DNA from: CAVTLG01 sp963735495
Lineage (GTDB): Bacteria; Chloroflexota; Ktedonobacteria; Ktedonobacterales; Ktedonobacteraceae
Direction: 5' to 3'
Length of the DNA stretch: 64,000 nt
Assembly: GCA_963735495.1 (NCBI GenBank)
Contig: CAVTLG010000009.1
Span: forward strand, 1,399,815-1,463,814
The notes under the pieces were generated by a model. It did not search any database. It was given only the letters and a program-made list of their open reading frames with translations, and had not been told where the DNA came from. This document shows positions 25,957 to 36,419 of the stretch, piece by piece (position 1 is the first letter of the stretch; each line of letters opens with the position of its first letter). The position numbers were made by a program, and so were the translations under genes.

Positions 25957-28900
25957 CTATTTTTTTTGAAGAACCCTTCGCTTTTCTGACAACCAATCAT
26001 CCAGAACGTCGTCAATATTGCCTGCCGGATGTACATTTCCCATAAAATTCATCTCCAACTTTAAACGAATCCTATTGTTTGCTTTCTTATTTTTATATGC
26101 CTGTTCTAGCTCCGCTCGTAATATTTCTAATAATTTTACGCCCTCGTCTTTCTGCTTTTTTTGCCCATCTACGTCATCTTTAGATTTTTTGACAAATTCC
26201 ATAAATCCATTTGCTTCCTCGCTTTTTGACAATTCCGCGTCAAAAAATGGGTCTTTATGTGCATCTTCCAGATAATCTGCTTCACGCTTCTTATAATCGC
26301 GCTGGAGTTTGAATATGTCTCGCTCTAATCGATTTCTTTCTAGATTCAGGAAGGCACGCAGCGCATCCTCAGAGACACCCTTCTCATGCATTTCCTTCTG
26401 AGTCTGTTTAGACTTGAGAAGTCCTTCAATCTGACTCCGTTCATCTTGCAGAGGCTTAGACGCTTCAGCTAATTCACTTTGCACCACTTGCTGTTCTCTC
26501 TCCACTGCCATCTTCTTGTCAGCATAATACCCCCCATACAGATCTTTACGCGCATCCCGCAGATCCTTCACAGCGCCTCTCCCCTCTATAGGACCCAATG
26601 CAGCTATAGTTATTTCTTGATTCAGATGCTGTATCTCTAGTCGCGTAAGCTCAACTCTGAGCGGCAACACCTCTTGCATCCATTTAGCATTGTGTTCTTC
26701 TTTTTCCTCTGGTCGGCTTTTCCATCCTCCCGGTGAGAAGAGGGATTTCCCTCTATCCTCTCCAAACTCGTGGAGCTTAACCGCAATTCTACTCTCACAA
26801 TTTTGTATTTGCGCTTCTATGTCTGTTTTTCTAAGTTTCGCTGCATCTATTTCCGCTGCATCTATTTCTCCTTGCATATCACTTATCAAGCTCTTTTTCC
26901 GCTGTTCTTCACTACCATCTCTATCTACAGTACGATCACTAGCTTTTTCCCTTTGCCACGTTCTTAGTTCACCCTCACTAATATCCTTATCCACACGTAA
27001 TTGCGCTAACTTATTTTCGGCCCGGCCTAGATTTGTAGTTTGCTCTTTTCCTTCTACACTTAATACTTCTTTTTTACAATAGGCCAAATCCAGTCGCCAT
27101 TGACTTGCCTCTTTTTGTAACTCTGCCCTTCTTGACTCTATCTCCGGTGAATCTCCTGCTAAAGCAAACACTTCAGCATTTATTACCGTGATATGTTCAT
27201 CGGTTAATTTACTCAGTTTATCATACTGCTCACCTCGCTCTTTTGCATCGCTGGCATCTACGATTTTATATTCTTGTGCGTGTTTTTTTAAGAGGCGGAT
27301 CTGTTTTTGTTCTTCTTGTAGTTGTACTTGCAGCTCTGGTTCTGTCTGGCTCTTTTGTCTGGCCTCAATCTCAGCAACATTCGCTGCCGCTTCTTTTTTC
27401 CTTATATCCAGATCTAGCAATTCTATTTTTGCTTTTCCTCCTCTATTTGCCAAAGCAGCTTTTAGTGCCGTCCTTTTGGTATCTCTTATATTCTCGTCCG
27501 ATTCTTCTAAGATACCCGCTAATTCTTGATACAATGAGTCCAAGTTTCGCATATTTTGAATAAGGCGATATGCCCAAAGATGCTCGTCAATGCTTACCTC
27601 TAGCAATTTGCCGATGCGCTCATTTAGCTCTTTTCTTTTTGCATCCAGCTTCGCTGGCTCTTCGCTGGTATTCCCTGCTATTTTTTTATCGTTGTATTCC
27701 TTGAGTCGAGCGTCGAGTAACGCTAGTAACTCTCCACGACGCTGATCACGCACACCACCAGCATTTGTCGTTAGCTCCAGTTCCAGTTGTTTCTGGCCTA
27801 TCACCAGCTCAGATCGTGCTTCCTTCCGCGCAGCCAGCTCAGCTTTCGACTTATCATCATCCCATTCTCTCGATGAATTTATTGCTGTAATCCTTGTGTC
27901 ATGATCCTCAATGCGTCTCGCGATTTCTGTCTGTTGATCACTACGTAACTTCGCTAAAGCGGCGCGCCGATCTGGCTGATCACCAGGTGCGGCAAGTACT
28001 AATCTCAGCCTGCTGCTGTCTCGCTCCAGTCTCTGCCCTGAAAGCAGCAAATCTGTGTCTTTCTCGATAAATGCAGGATTATTTTGGTCTTCCTCTCCTG
28101 ACCGCAAAGCATTGCGTGCCTCTTCATTATCCCTGATACGTTGATTCACATCTTTTAATTCCCGGAATTGCTTCAACTCCTCTCCTATCCCCATACCTTC
28201 TCTGATGCGAACCAATTGCGGTCCCATGCCACCTGGCTGCTCCCGCCATGTCTCTGCCAGCTTCCGCCACCCCACTTTATGCCCCTGCAACGTTGCTTGT
28301 TCTGCCTCTGATAATTCTCCACGCAATCTCGTATCTATTATGCTGATCTGCTCCGTGGCCTGCGCCTTGACTTGCATATCCATCAACTCATCCAGTTTAA
28401 CATACTGCTCGCCTCTCTCTTCTGCGTCGTTGGCAGTAAAGAGTTTATATCCTTGTGCTTTTATTTTCATGAGGCGTAGCTCTTCTTGTCGTTGCAATAG
28501 TAGCTCTGATTCTGCCTGGTTCTTTTGTCTGGCCTCAATCTTAGCAGCATTCACGTCCGCTTCTTTTTTCCTTATATCTAGATCTAACAACGATCTTTTT
28601 TGTTGCACAACATCAGACCCTAGTAAGTCTCTTATTCCTGCTCTGATCTGGTCCTTAGTGGCATCCGGATCTTTTAAGAAATCATCTAATAATGTGTCAG
28701 TTTCACTAAAATCTCGAACATCCTTAATAGCGCTACCATCCCCGAAATGCTCGTCAATGTGGTCCTTTAGTAATTTGCCGATGCGCTCATTTAGCTCTTT
28801 TCTTTTTGCATCCAGCGTCGCTCGCGCTTCTTGCGCTGCACTGGTATCTCCTGCCATTTTTTTATCGTCGTGTTCCTTGAGTCGAGCGTCGAGTAACTCT

Positions 28901-31900
28901 AGTAACTCCTCACGACGCAGATCTTTATCAACGTCTGCCGCTAGCTCCAATTCAAGTTGTTTCTGGTCTATCCTCAGCTCAGATAGCGCTTCTTTCCGCG
29001 CAGCCAGCTCAGCTCTCGAACTAATTTTCAATGCTCCTGATGAATTTATTGCGGTAATCCTTGCATCATGATCCTGAATGCGTCTCGCGATTTCTAACCG
29101 TTGAACGTCCTGTAACCCCGACAACTCAAGTCGAAATTGGTCTTTAGTGTTGGGGAATTCTGCAAGTTCCGTTTGCAGCCTGTTTCTGTCTCGCTCCAGC
29201 CTCTGCAACGAAAGCAGCAAATATGTATCTATCTCGATAAACGCAGGATTATTTTGGGCTCCCTCTCCCGATGGCAGAGCGCTACGTGCTTTTGCATTTT
29301 CCCCGATATGTTGTTTCACACTGTTTAATTCCAGGAAATGCTTCAACTCATCTCCTATCCCCATACCCTCTCTAATTTGAGCCAACCGCAGTCCCATGCC
29401 ATCTGGCTGCTCCCGCCATGTCTTTTCCAGCTGCTGCCATTTCTCTATCTGTTTCTCCAACTCTGCTCTGTCTTCATTTGATGCTCCAGACAATTTAGAA
29501 GTTAGTGAGTCGATCTGCCTCCTGGCCTGTTCCTGGACCTGCACATCGACCAACGCATCCAGTCGAACATACTGCTCGCCTCTCTCTTCTGCATTGCTGG
29601 CAGCAAAGAGTTTATATTCTTGTGCTCGTATTTTTAAGCTACGTAGCTCTTCTTGCTTTACTTTTAGCTGTATTTGTTGCTCTGGCTCTATCTGAGACTT
29701 TAGCCTGGCCTCAATTTCAGCAGCATTCACTTCGGCTTCTTTTTTTCTTATCTCTAGATCTAACAACTCTATTTTTGGTTTTACATCGTTCTTCCCTACT
29801 ACATCTCTTAAATCATCCCTGATCTGGTTCTTAGTCACACCCAGCTGGTTTAAGGCATTAGCCAATGCTTCATCAACTTTACTATAATCGCGAATGTTTG
29901 CCACAGCGCTGTTATTGATATGCTTGCTGATTTCTTTCCCTAGTACTTCGCCTATACGCTCACTTAGCTCTTTCCTTTTTGCATCCAGCTTGTCTCGCGC
30001 TTCTCTGGTATCCCTTACTATTTTTTTATCGTTGTGTTCCTTGAGTCGATCGTCTAGTAACTTTAGTAACGTTCCACGAAGCCGGTCTTCTCTATTTCTA
30101 GCAACTGATCTAGTATCTGCTAACGCTCGCTCCAGTTCCAGTTGTGTCAGGCCTATCTTCAGCTCAGATAACGCTTCCTTTCGCGCATTCAGCTCGGTTC
30201 GCAACCTGGGTGTTATTGTGGCCGTCACTGCTACTGATGCTTCTATTTTTTTAATCCCTGCTTCATGACTGAGAGCGCGTGTCTCGATTTCTGTCAGTTG
30301 ACGGCTATGTAACCTCTGCAACTCAGTTCGCTCAGCGAGTTCAGCGTTAGGTAATTCTGCAAGTCCTATTTCCAGTCCCTTGCTGCCTCGCTCCAGTCTC
30401 TGCAATGAAAGCAGCAAATCTGTGTCTTTCTCTATCAACACAGGGTCATTTTCGGTTCCCTCTCCTGACGGCAGAGCATCGCGTTCTTTTTTGTTTTCTT
30501 CGATGCGTTTTTGCAAACCTGCTAATTCTTGTAATCGCTCCAACTCCTCTTCCATCCCCATAGCTTCTCTAAGTTGAGACAATCGCCGTCCCTCTCCATC
30601 TGGCTCCTCTCGCCATTTCTCTGCTCGCTCCCGCCGTGCCGTTGCGTCTTCTTTCCCTGATAGCGTCTTATTTATTGCGTTGATATCCTCCTGGGCCCGC
30701 GCCTTGACCCGCGTATCAATCAACCGATCCAGCTCAATATAACCCTTGCGTCTCTCTTCTGCTTGTTGAGCAATTACGATTCTATATTCTTGTTCTCCTG
30801 TTAGTAAGCGGTGTAGCTCCTCCCGCAGTACTCGTAATCGCGGCTCGGCATCCTTCTTCCCCTGTCTGGCCTCGATTTCAGCAATATCTACTTCTGTTTC
30901 CCGTTTTCTGATATCGAAATCCAACAAGCTCAATTTTTCTCTTCCCGTTAAAGATCCGAACAAATCTACTAATTTCTGCTTATTGGTACCCCTATCCACT
31001 GCTGAGCTTAAGAATTTATCTAATACAGCATTCTCCTGGGTGAAATTTCGCAGAGTTGATAAATTATCAACTCCAAATCTTTCAATACGGAGCTCCAATA
31101 ATTCACCTATGCGCTCATTTAGCCCTTTTCTCTTCGAATCCAGCTTATCTTGCTCTTCTTTCGTTCTCCCTGCACTTTCTCTTTTGTCCTTCATTTTTGC
31201 ATCGTACTTTTTAAGTTGAGCCTCGAGTAATCCTCGTAATTCAGCACGACGCCGACCCTTTTTAACCTCTGCAGTCAGATCTCTATCCAGGTCGTCATTG
31301 AGTTCTTTTAGCTCCGCTTCACGCGCAGCTCTTTCATATACAGTTCCAGCCCGATCTCTTGCTTCTGTTTTTAGGGCTATCTGACGAGGATATAGCGGTA
31401 TTTGCCACTCAGCAGCTTCTGATTGCTCCACTTCAAGTTGTTTCAGGCCTATCTTCAGCTCAGATACCGCTTCTTCCCGCGCAGCCAGTTCATCTCCCAA
31501 CCTGGTATTCGGCACTCCTAATGAGCTTATTGCTGCAATTCTCTCGTTATGACTGCCAATTTTTCCCTCGATTTCTTTGCGTTGATCGTCCCGTAATGTC
31601 CACACATCATTTCCATAGTGAAATCTAGTGTTATCGTCTCGTCCAACCATTTGCAGTTCGATGCTGGTTCGCCGCAGCTTCTGCAATGAAAGGAGCAGAT
31701 CTGTGGTCTTCTCTATAAATTCAGGAGTATTTTCAGTTCCCTTTTTTGATTGTAGCTCGTTGAGGGCTTTTTCGTTTTCCTCGATACGTGGTTTCACATC
31801 TTTTAGTTTTTTTGAACTCATCACCTCCTCTGCCCGCTGCACGCCCCTCTCGATATACTCGTCAGGTGTGAAAGAGATTTTTTCATCTGGATTAACGTAG

Positions 31901-34059
31901 CGATCAATTATCACCCCTGCCTCCCTATGATTTTTATCATCCCTCACCACATCCTTATTGTATGTATCAATCTGTCTTTCTAGTGAAGCTTTGTCTCCCC
32001 ACGCTTCTTTGCCTTTATCCTTTTGACTTTTCATCAGGTCATTTAATTCAGATATCTGGATCTGTAGTCTTTTTTCATAGATTTGCTCTTTTAATAGTGT
32101 AGAGTGTAATTCTGCTTTCCTTTGCTCCAGGTAAGCCTGTGCAGCCTCGATCTCACGCAACTGCTGCTCTTCATGAGCTTCCCTGACTCGCTTGAAACCT
32201 GGAACGTCTGCGTCCATATCCGATGCATATCTACCTTTAACATTGCTTCTAGCTTCTTTTAATATGCCAATCTTCCTGTCTATATCTTGCGCTTCCTTAG
32301 CGTAATCACTTTTTTGCTCTTCGACCTTTCTTTCTACATCATATAAGTCTAGTCTATACGCCTCACGCGCTATTCTCAGACCCATTTCTCGTGTATCAAA
32401 CCTGATGACTTCACGCGCTTTATTTCGACTCGAGCGGTCAAATATATTGCTGACTCTCTTGAGGTCGGAGAGGGACCACCCCTTTAGTGCAGCCTCTCTA
32501 TAGACTCCTATAAGCCTATCAACCTTTGGTTCATTTCTATATTCATTTATTGTATCTTCCGATAGCGACTTATCTCCTTTGAACTTGCCCCTGTTTAACC
32601 CTTCTTGGGCCCTCGTGGCTATCCATCTATCGTGCTCCGGTAGACTCCCGAGCGTTCCGACCACCGCCACTATGTGTCTATCAATGCCCTGCTTTTCTTG
32701 CCTCTTTTCAATTGCCGCTATTCTTTTATCTAAAGCGCGAGGACGAGGACCCTGATAATATTCAGGCAACTGCCGGAGACTTAGTATGCTGGAGTCTGGA
32801 GTATAATATGGGGGCAGTCTATGTTCGTACCAATCAAGACCTGGCTGGCTCTCGATAGTTGGCTCTTCACTACGGCTTTTCACTCTACCTTGTCTGTCAA
32901 AGGCTTTAACTGCCCCGTGAGCAGCCGTAATCTTGTCGTCTAAGAGTTTAACCTCGGCTTTTCCCTCCTTTTCATGCGCTTGATGCTCCGCGACCATAGT
33001 TTTGTACGCATCTACATCTATACTAGGAAGTAGTCCATTCATTAAGCTAAAGACGTTAGATACATTATCAGTCTCGATATTAAAACTGGCGAGGGCTTCT
33101 TTCGCCGCACGTCCCTTTTCGAGTTCGTTGATTTTCTCATCTACAGCATCAGCAGCGGCTTGGTCCCCGCGCAAAGAAAGTCGCTCTTGCTCTTTTTTTA
33201 GCCCACCTACTTCCGTATCGAGGTCTTCTAATGGTTTCTCCCGCAATGCTTCTTCACGTATTGACCGCGCAAGATAATATTGTCTTGCATCGTCATACAA
33301 CTTGAGTTTAAAATCGAGTGCTTCTTTTTGCTTATTAGGGTCTTTTAACTCTTGATCCAGAAACCACAATTTACTATCGATTTTATGCGAATATTCCTTT
33401 TTCCCCTCCAATCTACCCTCAGTTTTTTCCGCTCGCCGGATTGTTGCTTTGCTGTCGTGCAATTTTAAGCTTTCCCAATACCCCTCCAATTTAACACGTT
33501 CCATTAGAATACGGTATTCTAGCACCGTATTAGTATCTCGAAGAACGTTACTATCCCTTAAGGAGCTTGTTGAGCCACGTAATAGAGTAAATCGCAGTCT
33601 ATCCGGAAGGATATTTATCTCATCAGCTCTTCTTGTCGCAAGCTCTCTTTCGAGAGCTTCAACATTGAGATTTCTCCCTCGCAGGTTGCTTACTGCATCC
33701 TCAAAATCTCTCTTCTTATCAGCAAGTAATGTTGGATCTACCTTATTATATTTATCAGCGGCAGCGCTTCTACGGGCTTCTAGCTGCGCATGTTCTTTTA
33801 ATAGGTCGCTCGAATCAGGGGTAATACTTTCATCGCGGAAGCGGCGCAATTGCGTCTCTAATGTCTCTCCAAACTCTTTTTTTTCTGAAATGCCAACATC
33901 AGTCCGTCGATCTTCATATGTGAAGCTGCGAGCAAATCTGACAAGAGAGTTGTCCTCGACGGCATACTTCTTGATGTCACCAAGAATATTTGTCTCTCCT
34001 ATTGAAGGATCTACTTGCATCAATCTATCTTCGCGTCGCTCTACTTTTCTTTCAGGCAT
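25957..34059 (-). CDS. Giant charged coiled-coil protein (2700 residues) with four internal repeats
   Basis: Not recognised. One uninterrupted frame of 2700 codons starts at ATG 34059 with AAGGGGA 6 bases upstream. The product is almost entirely Lys/Glu/Arg/Asp/Leu/Gln helix with no signal peptide, membrane span or enzymatic motif seen, so it should be a long cytosolic coiled-coil or filament-like protein. Residues of about 750-2250 contain four tandem units of roughly 390 residues. Each unit carries the markers LLDLDIRKKEA.VNAAEIEAR, AEERGEQYVKLD and FIEKDTDLLLSLQRLER. The N-terminal 750 and C-terminal 450 residues are unique. The gene is clearly more A+T-rich than the GC-rich pca operon on its left-reading side, which suggests transfer. 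Structural, adhesion-like or toxin-carrier roles are all possible; none is supported. Confidence 0.85.
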   Translation of the reverse strand: MPERKVERREDRLMQVDPSIGETNILGDIKKYAVEDNSLVRFARSFTYEDRRTDVGISEKKEFGETLETQLRRFRDESITPDSSDLLKEHAQLEARRSAAADKYNKVDPTLLADKKRDFEDAVSNLRGRNLNVEALERELATRRADEINILPDRLRFTLLRGSTSSLRDSNVLRDTNTVLEYRILMERVKLEGYWESLKLHDSKATIRRAEKTEGRLEGKKEYSHKIDSKLWFLDQELKDPNKQKEALDFKLKLYDDARQYYLARSIREEALREKPLEDLDTEVGGLKKEQERLSLRGDQAAADAVDEKINELEKGRAAKEALASFNIETDNVSNVFSLMNGLLPSIDVDAYKTMVAEHQAHEKEGKAEVKLLDDKITAAHGAVKAFDRQGRVKSRSEEPTIESQPGLDWYEHRLPPYYTPDSSILSLRQLPEYYQGPRPRALDKRIAAIEKRQEKQGIDRHIVAVVGTLGSLPEHDRWIATRAQEGLNRGKFKGDKSLSEDTINEYRNEPKVDRLIGVYREAALKGWSLSDLKRVSNIFDRSSRNKAREVIRFDTREMGLRIAREAYRLDLYDVERKVEEQKSDYAKEAQDIDRKIGILKEARSNVKGRYASDMDADVPGFKRVREAHEEQQLREIEAAQAYLEQRKAELHSTLLKEQIYEKRLQIQISELNDLMKSQKDKGKEAWGDKASLERQIDTYNKDVVRDDKNHREAGVIIDRYVNPDEKISFTPDEYIERGVQRAEEVMSSKKLKDVKPRIEENEKALNELQSKKGTENTPEFIEKTTDLLLSLQKLRRTSIELQMVGRDDNTRFHYGNDVWTLRDDQRKEIEGKIGSHNERIAAISSLGVPNTRLGDELAAREEAVSELKIGLKQLEVEQSEAAEWQIPLYPRQIALKTEARDRAGTVYERAAREAELKELNDDLDRDLTAEVKKGRRRAELRGLLEAQLKKYDAKMKDKRESAGRTKEEQDKLDSKRKGLNERIGELLELRIERFGVDNLSTLRNFTQENAVLDKFLSSAVDRGTNKQKLVDLFGSLTGREKLSLLDFDIRKRETEVDIAEIEARQGKKDAEPRLRVLREELHRLLTGEQEYRIVIAQQAEERRKGYIELDRLIDTRVKARAQEDINAINKTLSGKEDATARRERAEKWREEPDGEGRRLSQLREAMGMEEELERLQELAGLQKRIEENKKERDALPSGEGTENDPVLIEKDTDLLLSLQRLERGSKGLEIGLAELPNAELAERTELQRLHSRQLTEIETRALSHEAGIKKIEASVAVTATITPRLRTELNARKEALSELKIGLTQLELERALADTRSVARNREDRLRGTLLKLLDDRLKEHNDKKIVRDTREARDKLDAKRKELSERIGEVLGKEISKHINNSAVANIRDYSKVDEALANALNQLGVTKNQIRDDLRDVVGKNDVKPKIELLDLEIRKKEAEVNAAEIEARLKSQIEPEQQIQLKVKQEELRSLKIRAQEYKLFAASNAEERGEQYVRLDALVDVQVQEQARRQIDSLTSKLSGASNEDRAELEKQIEKWQQLEKTWREQPDGMGLRLAQIREGMGIGDELKHFLELNSVKQHIGENAKARSALPSGEGAQNNPAFIEIDTYLLLSLQRLERDRNRLQTELAEFPNTKDQFRLELSGLQDVQRLEIARRIQDHDARITAINSSGALKISSRAELAARKEALSELRIDQKQLELELAADVDKDLRREELLELLDARLKEHDDKKMAGDTSAAQEARATLDAKRKELNERIGKLLKDHIDEHFGDGSAIKDVRDFSETDTLLDDFLKDPDATKDQIRAGIRDLLGSDVVQQKRSLLDLDIRKKEADVNAAKIEARQKNQAESELLLQRQEELRLMKIKAQGYKLFTANDAEERGEQYVKLDELMDMQVKAQATEQISIIDTRLRGELSEAEQATLQGHKVGWRKLAETWREQPGGMGPQLVRIREGMGIGEELKQFRELKDVNQRIRDNEEARNALRSGEEDQNNPAFIEKDTDLLLSGQRLERDSSRLRLVLAAPGDQPDRRAALAKLRSDQQTEIARRIEDHDTRITAINSSREWDDDKSKAELAARKEARSELVIGQKQLELELTTNAGGVRDQRRGELLALLDARLKEYNDKKIAGNTSEEPAKLDAKRKELNERIGKLLEVSIDEHLWAYRLIQNMRNLDSLYQELAGILEESDENIRDTKRTALKAALANRGGKAKIELLDLDIRKKEAAANVAEIEARQKSQTEPELQVQLQEEQKQIRLLKKHAQEYKIVDASDAKERGEQYDKLSKLTDEHITVINAEVFALAGDSPEIESRRAELQKEASQWRLDLAYCKKEVLSVEGKEQTTNLGRAENKLAQLRVDKDISEGELRTWQREKASDRTVDRDGSEEQRKKSLISDMQGEIDAAEIDAAKLRKTDIEAQIQNCESRIAVKLHEFGEDRGKSLFSPGGWKSRPEEKEEHNAKWMQEVLPLRVELTRLEIQHLNQEITIAALGPIEGRGAVKDLRDARKDLYGGYYADKKMAVEREQQVVQSELAEASKPLQDERSQIEGLLKSKQTQKEMHEKGVSEDALRAFLNLERNRLERDIFKLQRDYKKREADYLEDAHKDPFFDAELSKSEEANGFMEFVKKSKDDVDGQKKQKDEGVKLLEILRAELEQAYKNKKANNRIRLKLEMNFMGNVHPAGNIDDVLDDWLSEKRRVLQKK
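27361..31790 (-). repeat. Four tandem units of about 1.17 kb inside the giant coiled-coil gene
   Basis: The marker GGCCTCAAT or GGCCTCGAT (plus-strand reading of the EIEAR segment) recurs at 27361, 28531, 29707 and 30868, spaced 1170, 1176 and 1161 bases. A second marker, TCGCTCCAG in the LQRLER segment, recurs at about 28021, 29191 and 30388, with a weaker copy near 31667. Sequence between units has diverged, so the duplications are old. Confidence 0.85.
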
Positions 34060-34260
34060 CGCGTTCCCCTTGCTTCGCTCAAGTCTTAACCAATTGCCTT
34101 TTCCAGCCTTACCTTAAATAATACAATAAGACTTGATGAAAAACCAGGGTATTGAGAATAAAAGGGTAGAAATTCATCGTGGCAAACAAAAGTGTACCTT
34201 TTTCATACCAAAGCAGCGTCAAAAAGCCAGGAGAAACGGGAAAGTATCTGGACGCTACGC

Positions 34261-35046
34261 TCAAGGATGGGCCAGGAAACTTATGACAGATGCGCAGAAT
34301 TCAGCAGGTTGTTCCACGTTCGACAGATGCGCGGCCTCGTGGAGTATCACCAATTCGCTCTCTGTTATCGCAGCATGCAGTTCGCGCGCCTGGGACGGTG
34401 GTGTAGACTCGTCTAGCGTACTGGCCAGGATGAGAGTAGGCGTGTGGATCGTGGCAACCAGCTCACGCAGATCTGCGGCACGCAGAGCAGCACACGCACC
34501 TATGTAGCCGATAGGGTTGATCGCGGTGATCATCTTAGCAAATTGCTGCACGACCTCCGGGTGCCGTTGACGAAAGTCTGCACTGAGGAAGCGCGCGAGG
34601 ACGGCATCCCGGACAGCAAGCATACCACCCATCCTGACTGCGTCGATGCGCGCGTCCCATATCTCCTCGCTACCGATGCGCGCAGCCGTATTCGCAAACA
34701 CAGCACGCATTACCCTGTTGGGGTAGTGAGCAGTGAACCATTGCGCAACCATGCCTCCTAGCGAAAGGCCGCAGAGGTGCGCGCGTTCGATGTGTAATGT
34801 ATCGAGCAGCGCCAGCAGGTCGCGTCCGAGCCGTTCGATAGTATATGCTCCATCGGGGACATCCGAGGCCCCATGACCACGGCAGTCGTAGCGGATGATA
34901 CGCAGAGGCTGGCTGAGCAGCGCTACCTGGGGATTCCACATGCGCAGATCTGTCCCCAGCGAGTTCACCAGGACCAGCGGCGGGGCATCTTCTGGTCCAT
35001 CGATACGGTACGCGAGACGCACACCGTCCGCGCGATAGAAGTTCAT
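34261..35046 (-). CDS. pcaD: 3-oxoadipate enol-lactonase
   Basis: This alpha/beta hydrolase opens beta-ketoadipate enol-lactone to beta-ketoadipate. In the 261-residue protein the oxyanion region is LVLVNSLGTDLRMW, the nucleophile elbow GLSLGG, the Asp lies in STLDESTPP and the His in EAAHLSNVEQP, as in PcaD. Its ATG overlaps the pcaB stop by 4 bases (ATGA), so it is the last cistron of pcaCHGBD. It is a stand-alone PcaD rather than a PcaCD fusion, and a separate pcaC is present upstream. About 200 bases without a gene separate it from the giant coiled-coil gene. Confidence 0.95.
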   Translation of the reverse strand: MNFYRADGVRLAYRIDGPEDAPPLVLVNSLGTDLRMWNPQVALLSQPLRIIRYDCRGHGASDVPDGAYTIERLGRDLLALLDTLHIERAHLCGLSLGGMVAQWFTAHYPNRVMRAVFANTAARIGSEEIWDARIDAVRMGGMLAVRDAVLARFLSADFRQRHPEVVQQFAKMITAINPIGYIGACAALRAADLRELVATIHTPTLILASTLDESTPPSQARELHAAITESELVILHEAAHLSNVEQPAEFCASVISFLAHP

Positions 35047-36419
35047 ACGACACCTCGCGTTGACTGCAACTTATGGTAAGTTGCGATAGCCCGGTCGATA
35101 AATGCATCCGTACTGCCGGTATAGCCAGCAGGATCGAGGGCGCGGTCAATCTCTGCGGAGGAGAGGATAGAGCGGACCTGCTGATCTTCCAGCGCGACCT
35201 GGCGCAGGCTGCTCTCCGGTCCGCTGACATGGGTACAGAGGGTCTGGACGATACGATATGCCTCGGGTCTGCCGATGCGTGAGGCCAGTGCCATCGTTAG
35301 TGACTCGGCCATCGGCAGTCCTCCGGTCAGATTGAGGTTCGCTTTCATGCGTATGGGATCAACCTGTAAGCCCGCCAGCGCAACGCGCACACCCTCGACT
35401 GCACCCGATGTGTAACGGAAAAGGTCGGGGATGGCGGCCCACTCTGCTTGCCATCCTCCGACGGCGCGCTCGTGCTCCTGAGCCATGGCGGACAGGAGTA
35501 CTGGGACGCTTCCAATAGCGAGCCGAGCGGCAGCACTGGCACTGGTTGCATCGACTGGATTGTGCTTCTGCGGCATAGCGGACGACCCTCCTTTGCCTGG
35601 CGCTACGCCCTCTGACGCCTCGCCGACCTCGGTTTGCGCCAGGAGGGCTACGTCACCGGCAATCTTTGCCATGGCACCGGCTACGATACCCAGTGAGCTA
35701 GCGATCTCGGCAATACGGTCCCGCTCGGTATGCCAGGGCAAATCCGGCACCGGTAGCCGCAGTTCCCCGGCGAGGAGTTCTACCACCTGGAGACCTTTAT
35801 CTCCCAGGGAAGCGAGCGTGCCGGCTGCGCCGCCCAGTTGCACGGCCAAAGAGCGCTCCCCACGTTCGTTGAGCGCGTGCACCTGGCGCGTCACCAGCGC
35901 CAGCCAGCGCGCGGCCTTGAGTCCAAAGGTGATCGGTAACGCCTGCTGGAGCAGTGTACGCCCGACCATGGGCGTGTGTCGGTGTTGCTCGGCAAGGGTC
36001 GCACAGCGCGCGCAGATGCTGAGCAGTTCGGCGCGGAGAAGATTGATACCATCCCGCATCTGGAGCATCAGCGCGGTGTCGATGGCATCCTGACTCGTGG
36101 CTCCCCAGTGGACAAATTTCTTAGCATCACCCTCAACACACGCCGTCAGCATGCGCACAAGGGGAATAGCGGGAGTACCGGCCACGATAGCCTCACGGTA
36201 CAGCGTTGGAATGTCAAAGAACTCTTCACGACAACTGGCCGCGATGACGTTCGCGGCCTCCAGCGGAATGATGCCCGCACGCGCTTGCGCACGCGCGAGC
36301 GCGGCCTCAAATAGGAGCATACAGCGCACATGTGCCCCACGCGAGAAGGCGGCGGACATCGACGGCGTACTGAACAGGGCATCAATTGGCTCAGCCATAG
36401 AGACCTCATCCTGCATCAT
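35043..36419 (-). CDS. pcaB: 3-carboxy-cis,cis-muconate cycloisomerase
   Basis: This 458-residue member of the fumarase/aspartase superfamily cyclises 3-carboxy-cis,cis-muconate to gamma-carboxymuconolactone. The superfamily signature reads GKGGSSAMPQKHNPV, with the mobile-loop Ser. VHWGATSQDAIDTALMLQMRD and PMVGRTLLQQALPITFGLKAA match PcaB. It overlaps pcaG and pcaD by 4 bases on each side, so translation is coupled. A second ATG at 36398 with GAGG upstream is an alternative start that would shorten it by seven residues. Confidence 0.95.
   Translation of the reverse strand: MMQDEVSMAEPIDALFSTPSMSAAFSRGAHVRCMLLFEAALARAQARAGIIPLEAANVIAASCREEFFDIPTLYREAIVAGTPAIPLVRMLTACVEGDAKKFVHWGATSQDAIDTALMLQMRDGINLLRAELLSICARCATLAEQHRHTPMVGRTLLQQALPITFGLKAARWLALVTRQVHALNERGERSLAVQLGGAAGTLASLGDKGLQVVELLAGELRLPVPDLPWHTERDRIAEIASSLGIVAGAMAKIAGDVALLAQTEVGEASEGVAPGKGGSSAMPQKHNPVDATSASAAARLAIGSVPVLLSAMAQEHERAVGGWQAEWAAIPDLFRYTSGAVEGVRVALAGLQVDPIRMKANLNLTGGLPMAESLTMALASRIGRPEAYRIVQTLCTHVSGPESSLRQVALEDQQVRSILSSAEIDRALDPAGYTGSTDAFIDRAIATYHKLQSTRGVV

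Noticed and set aside
28205..29071. A 288-codon plus-strand gene opposite the giant coiled-coil gene
   Set aside because: It is Ser/Arg/Leu-rich antisense of Glu/Lys-rich codons, has no ribosome site and recurs with the repeat units.
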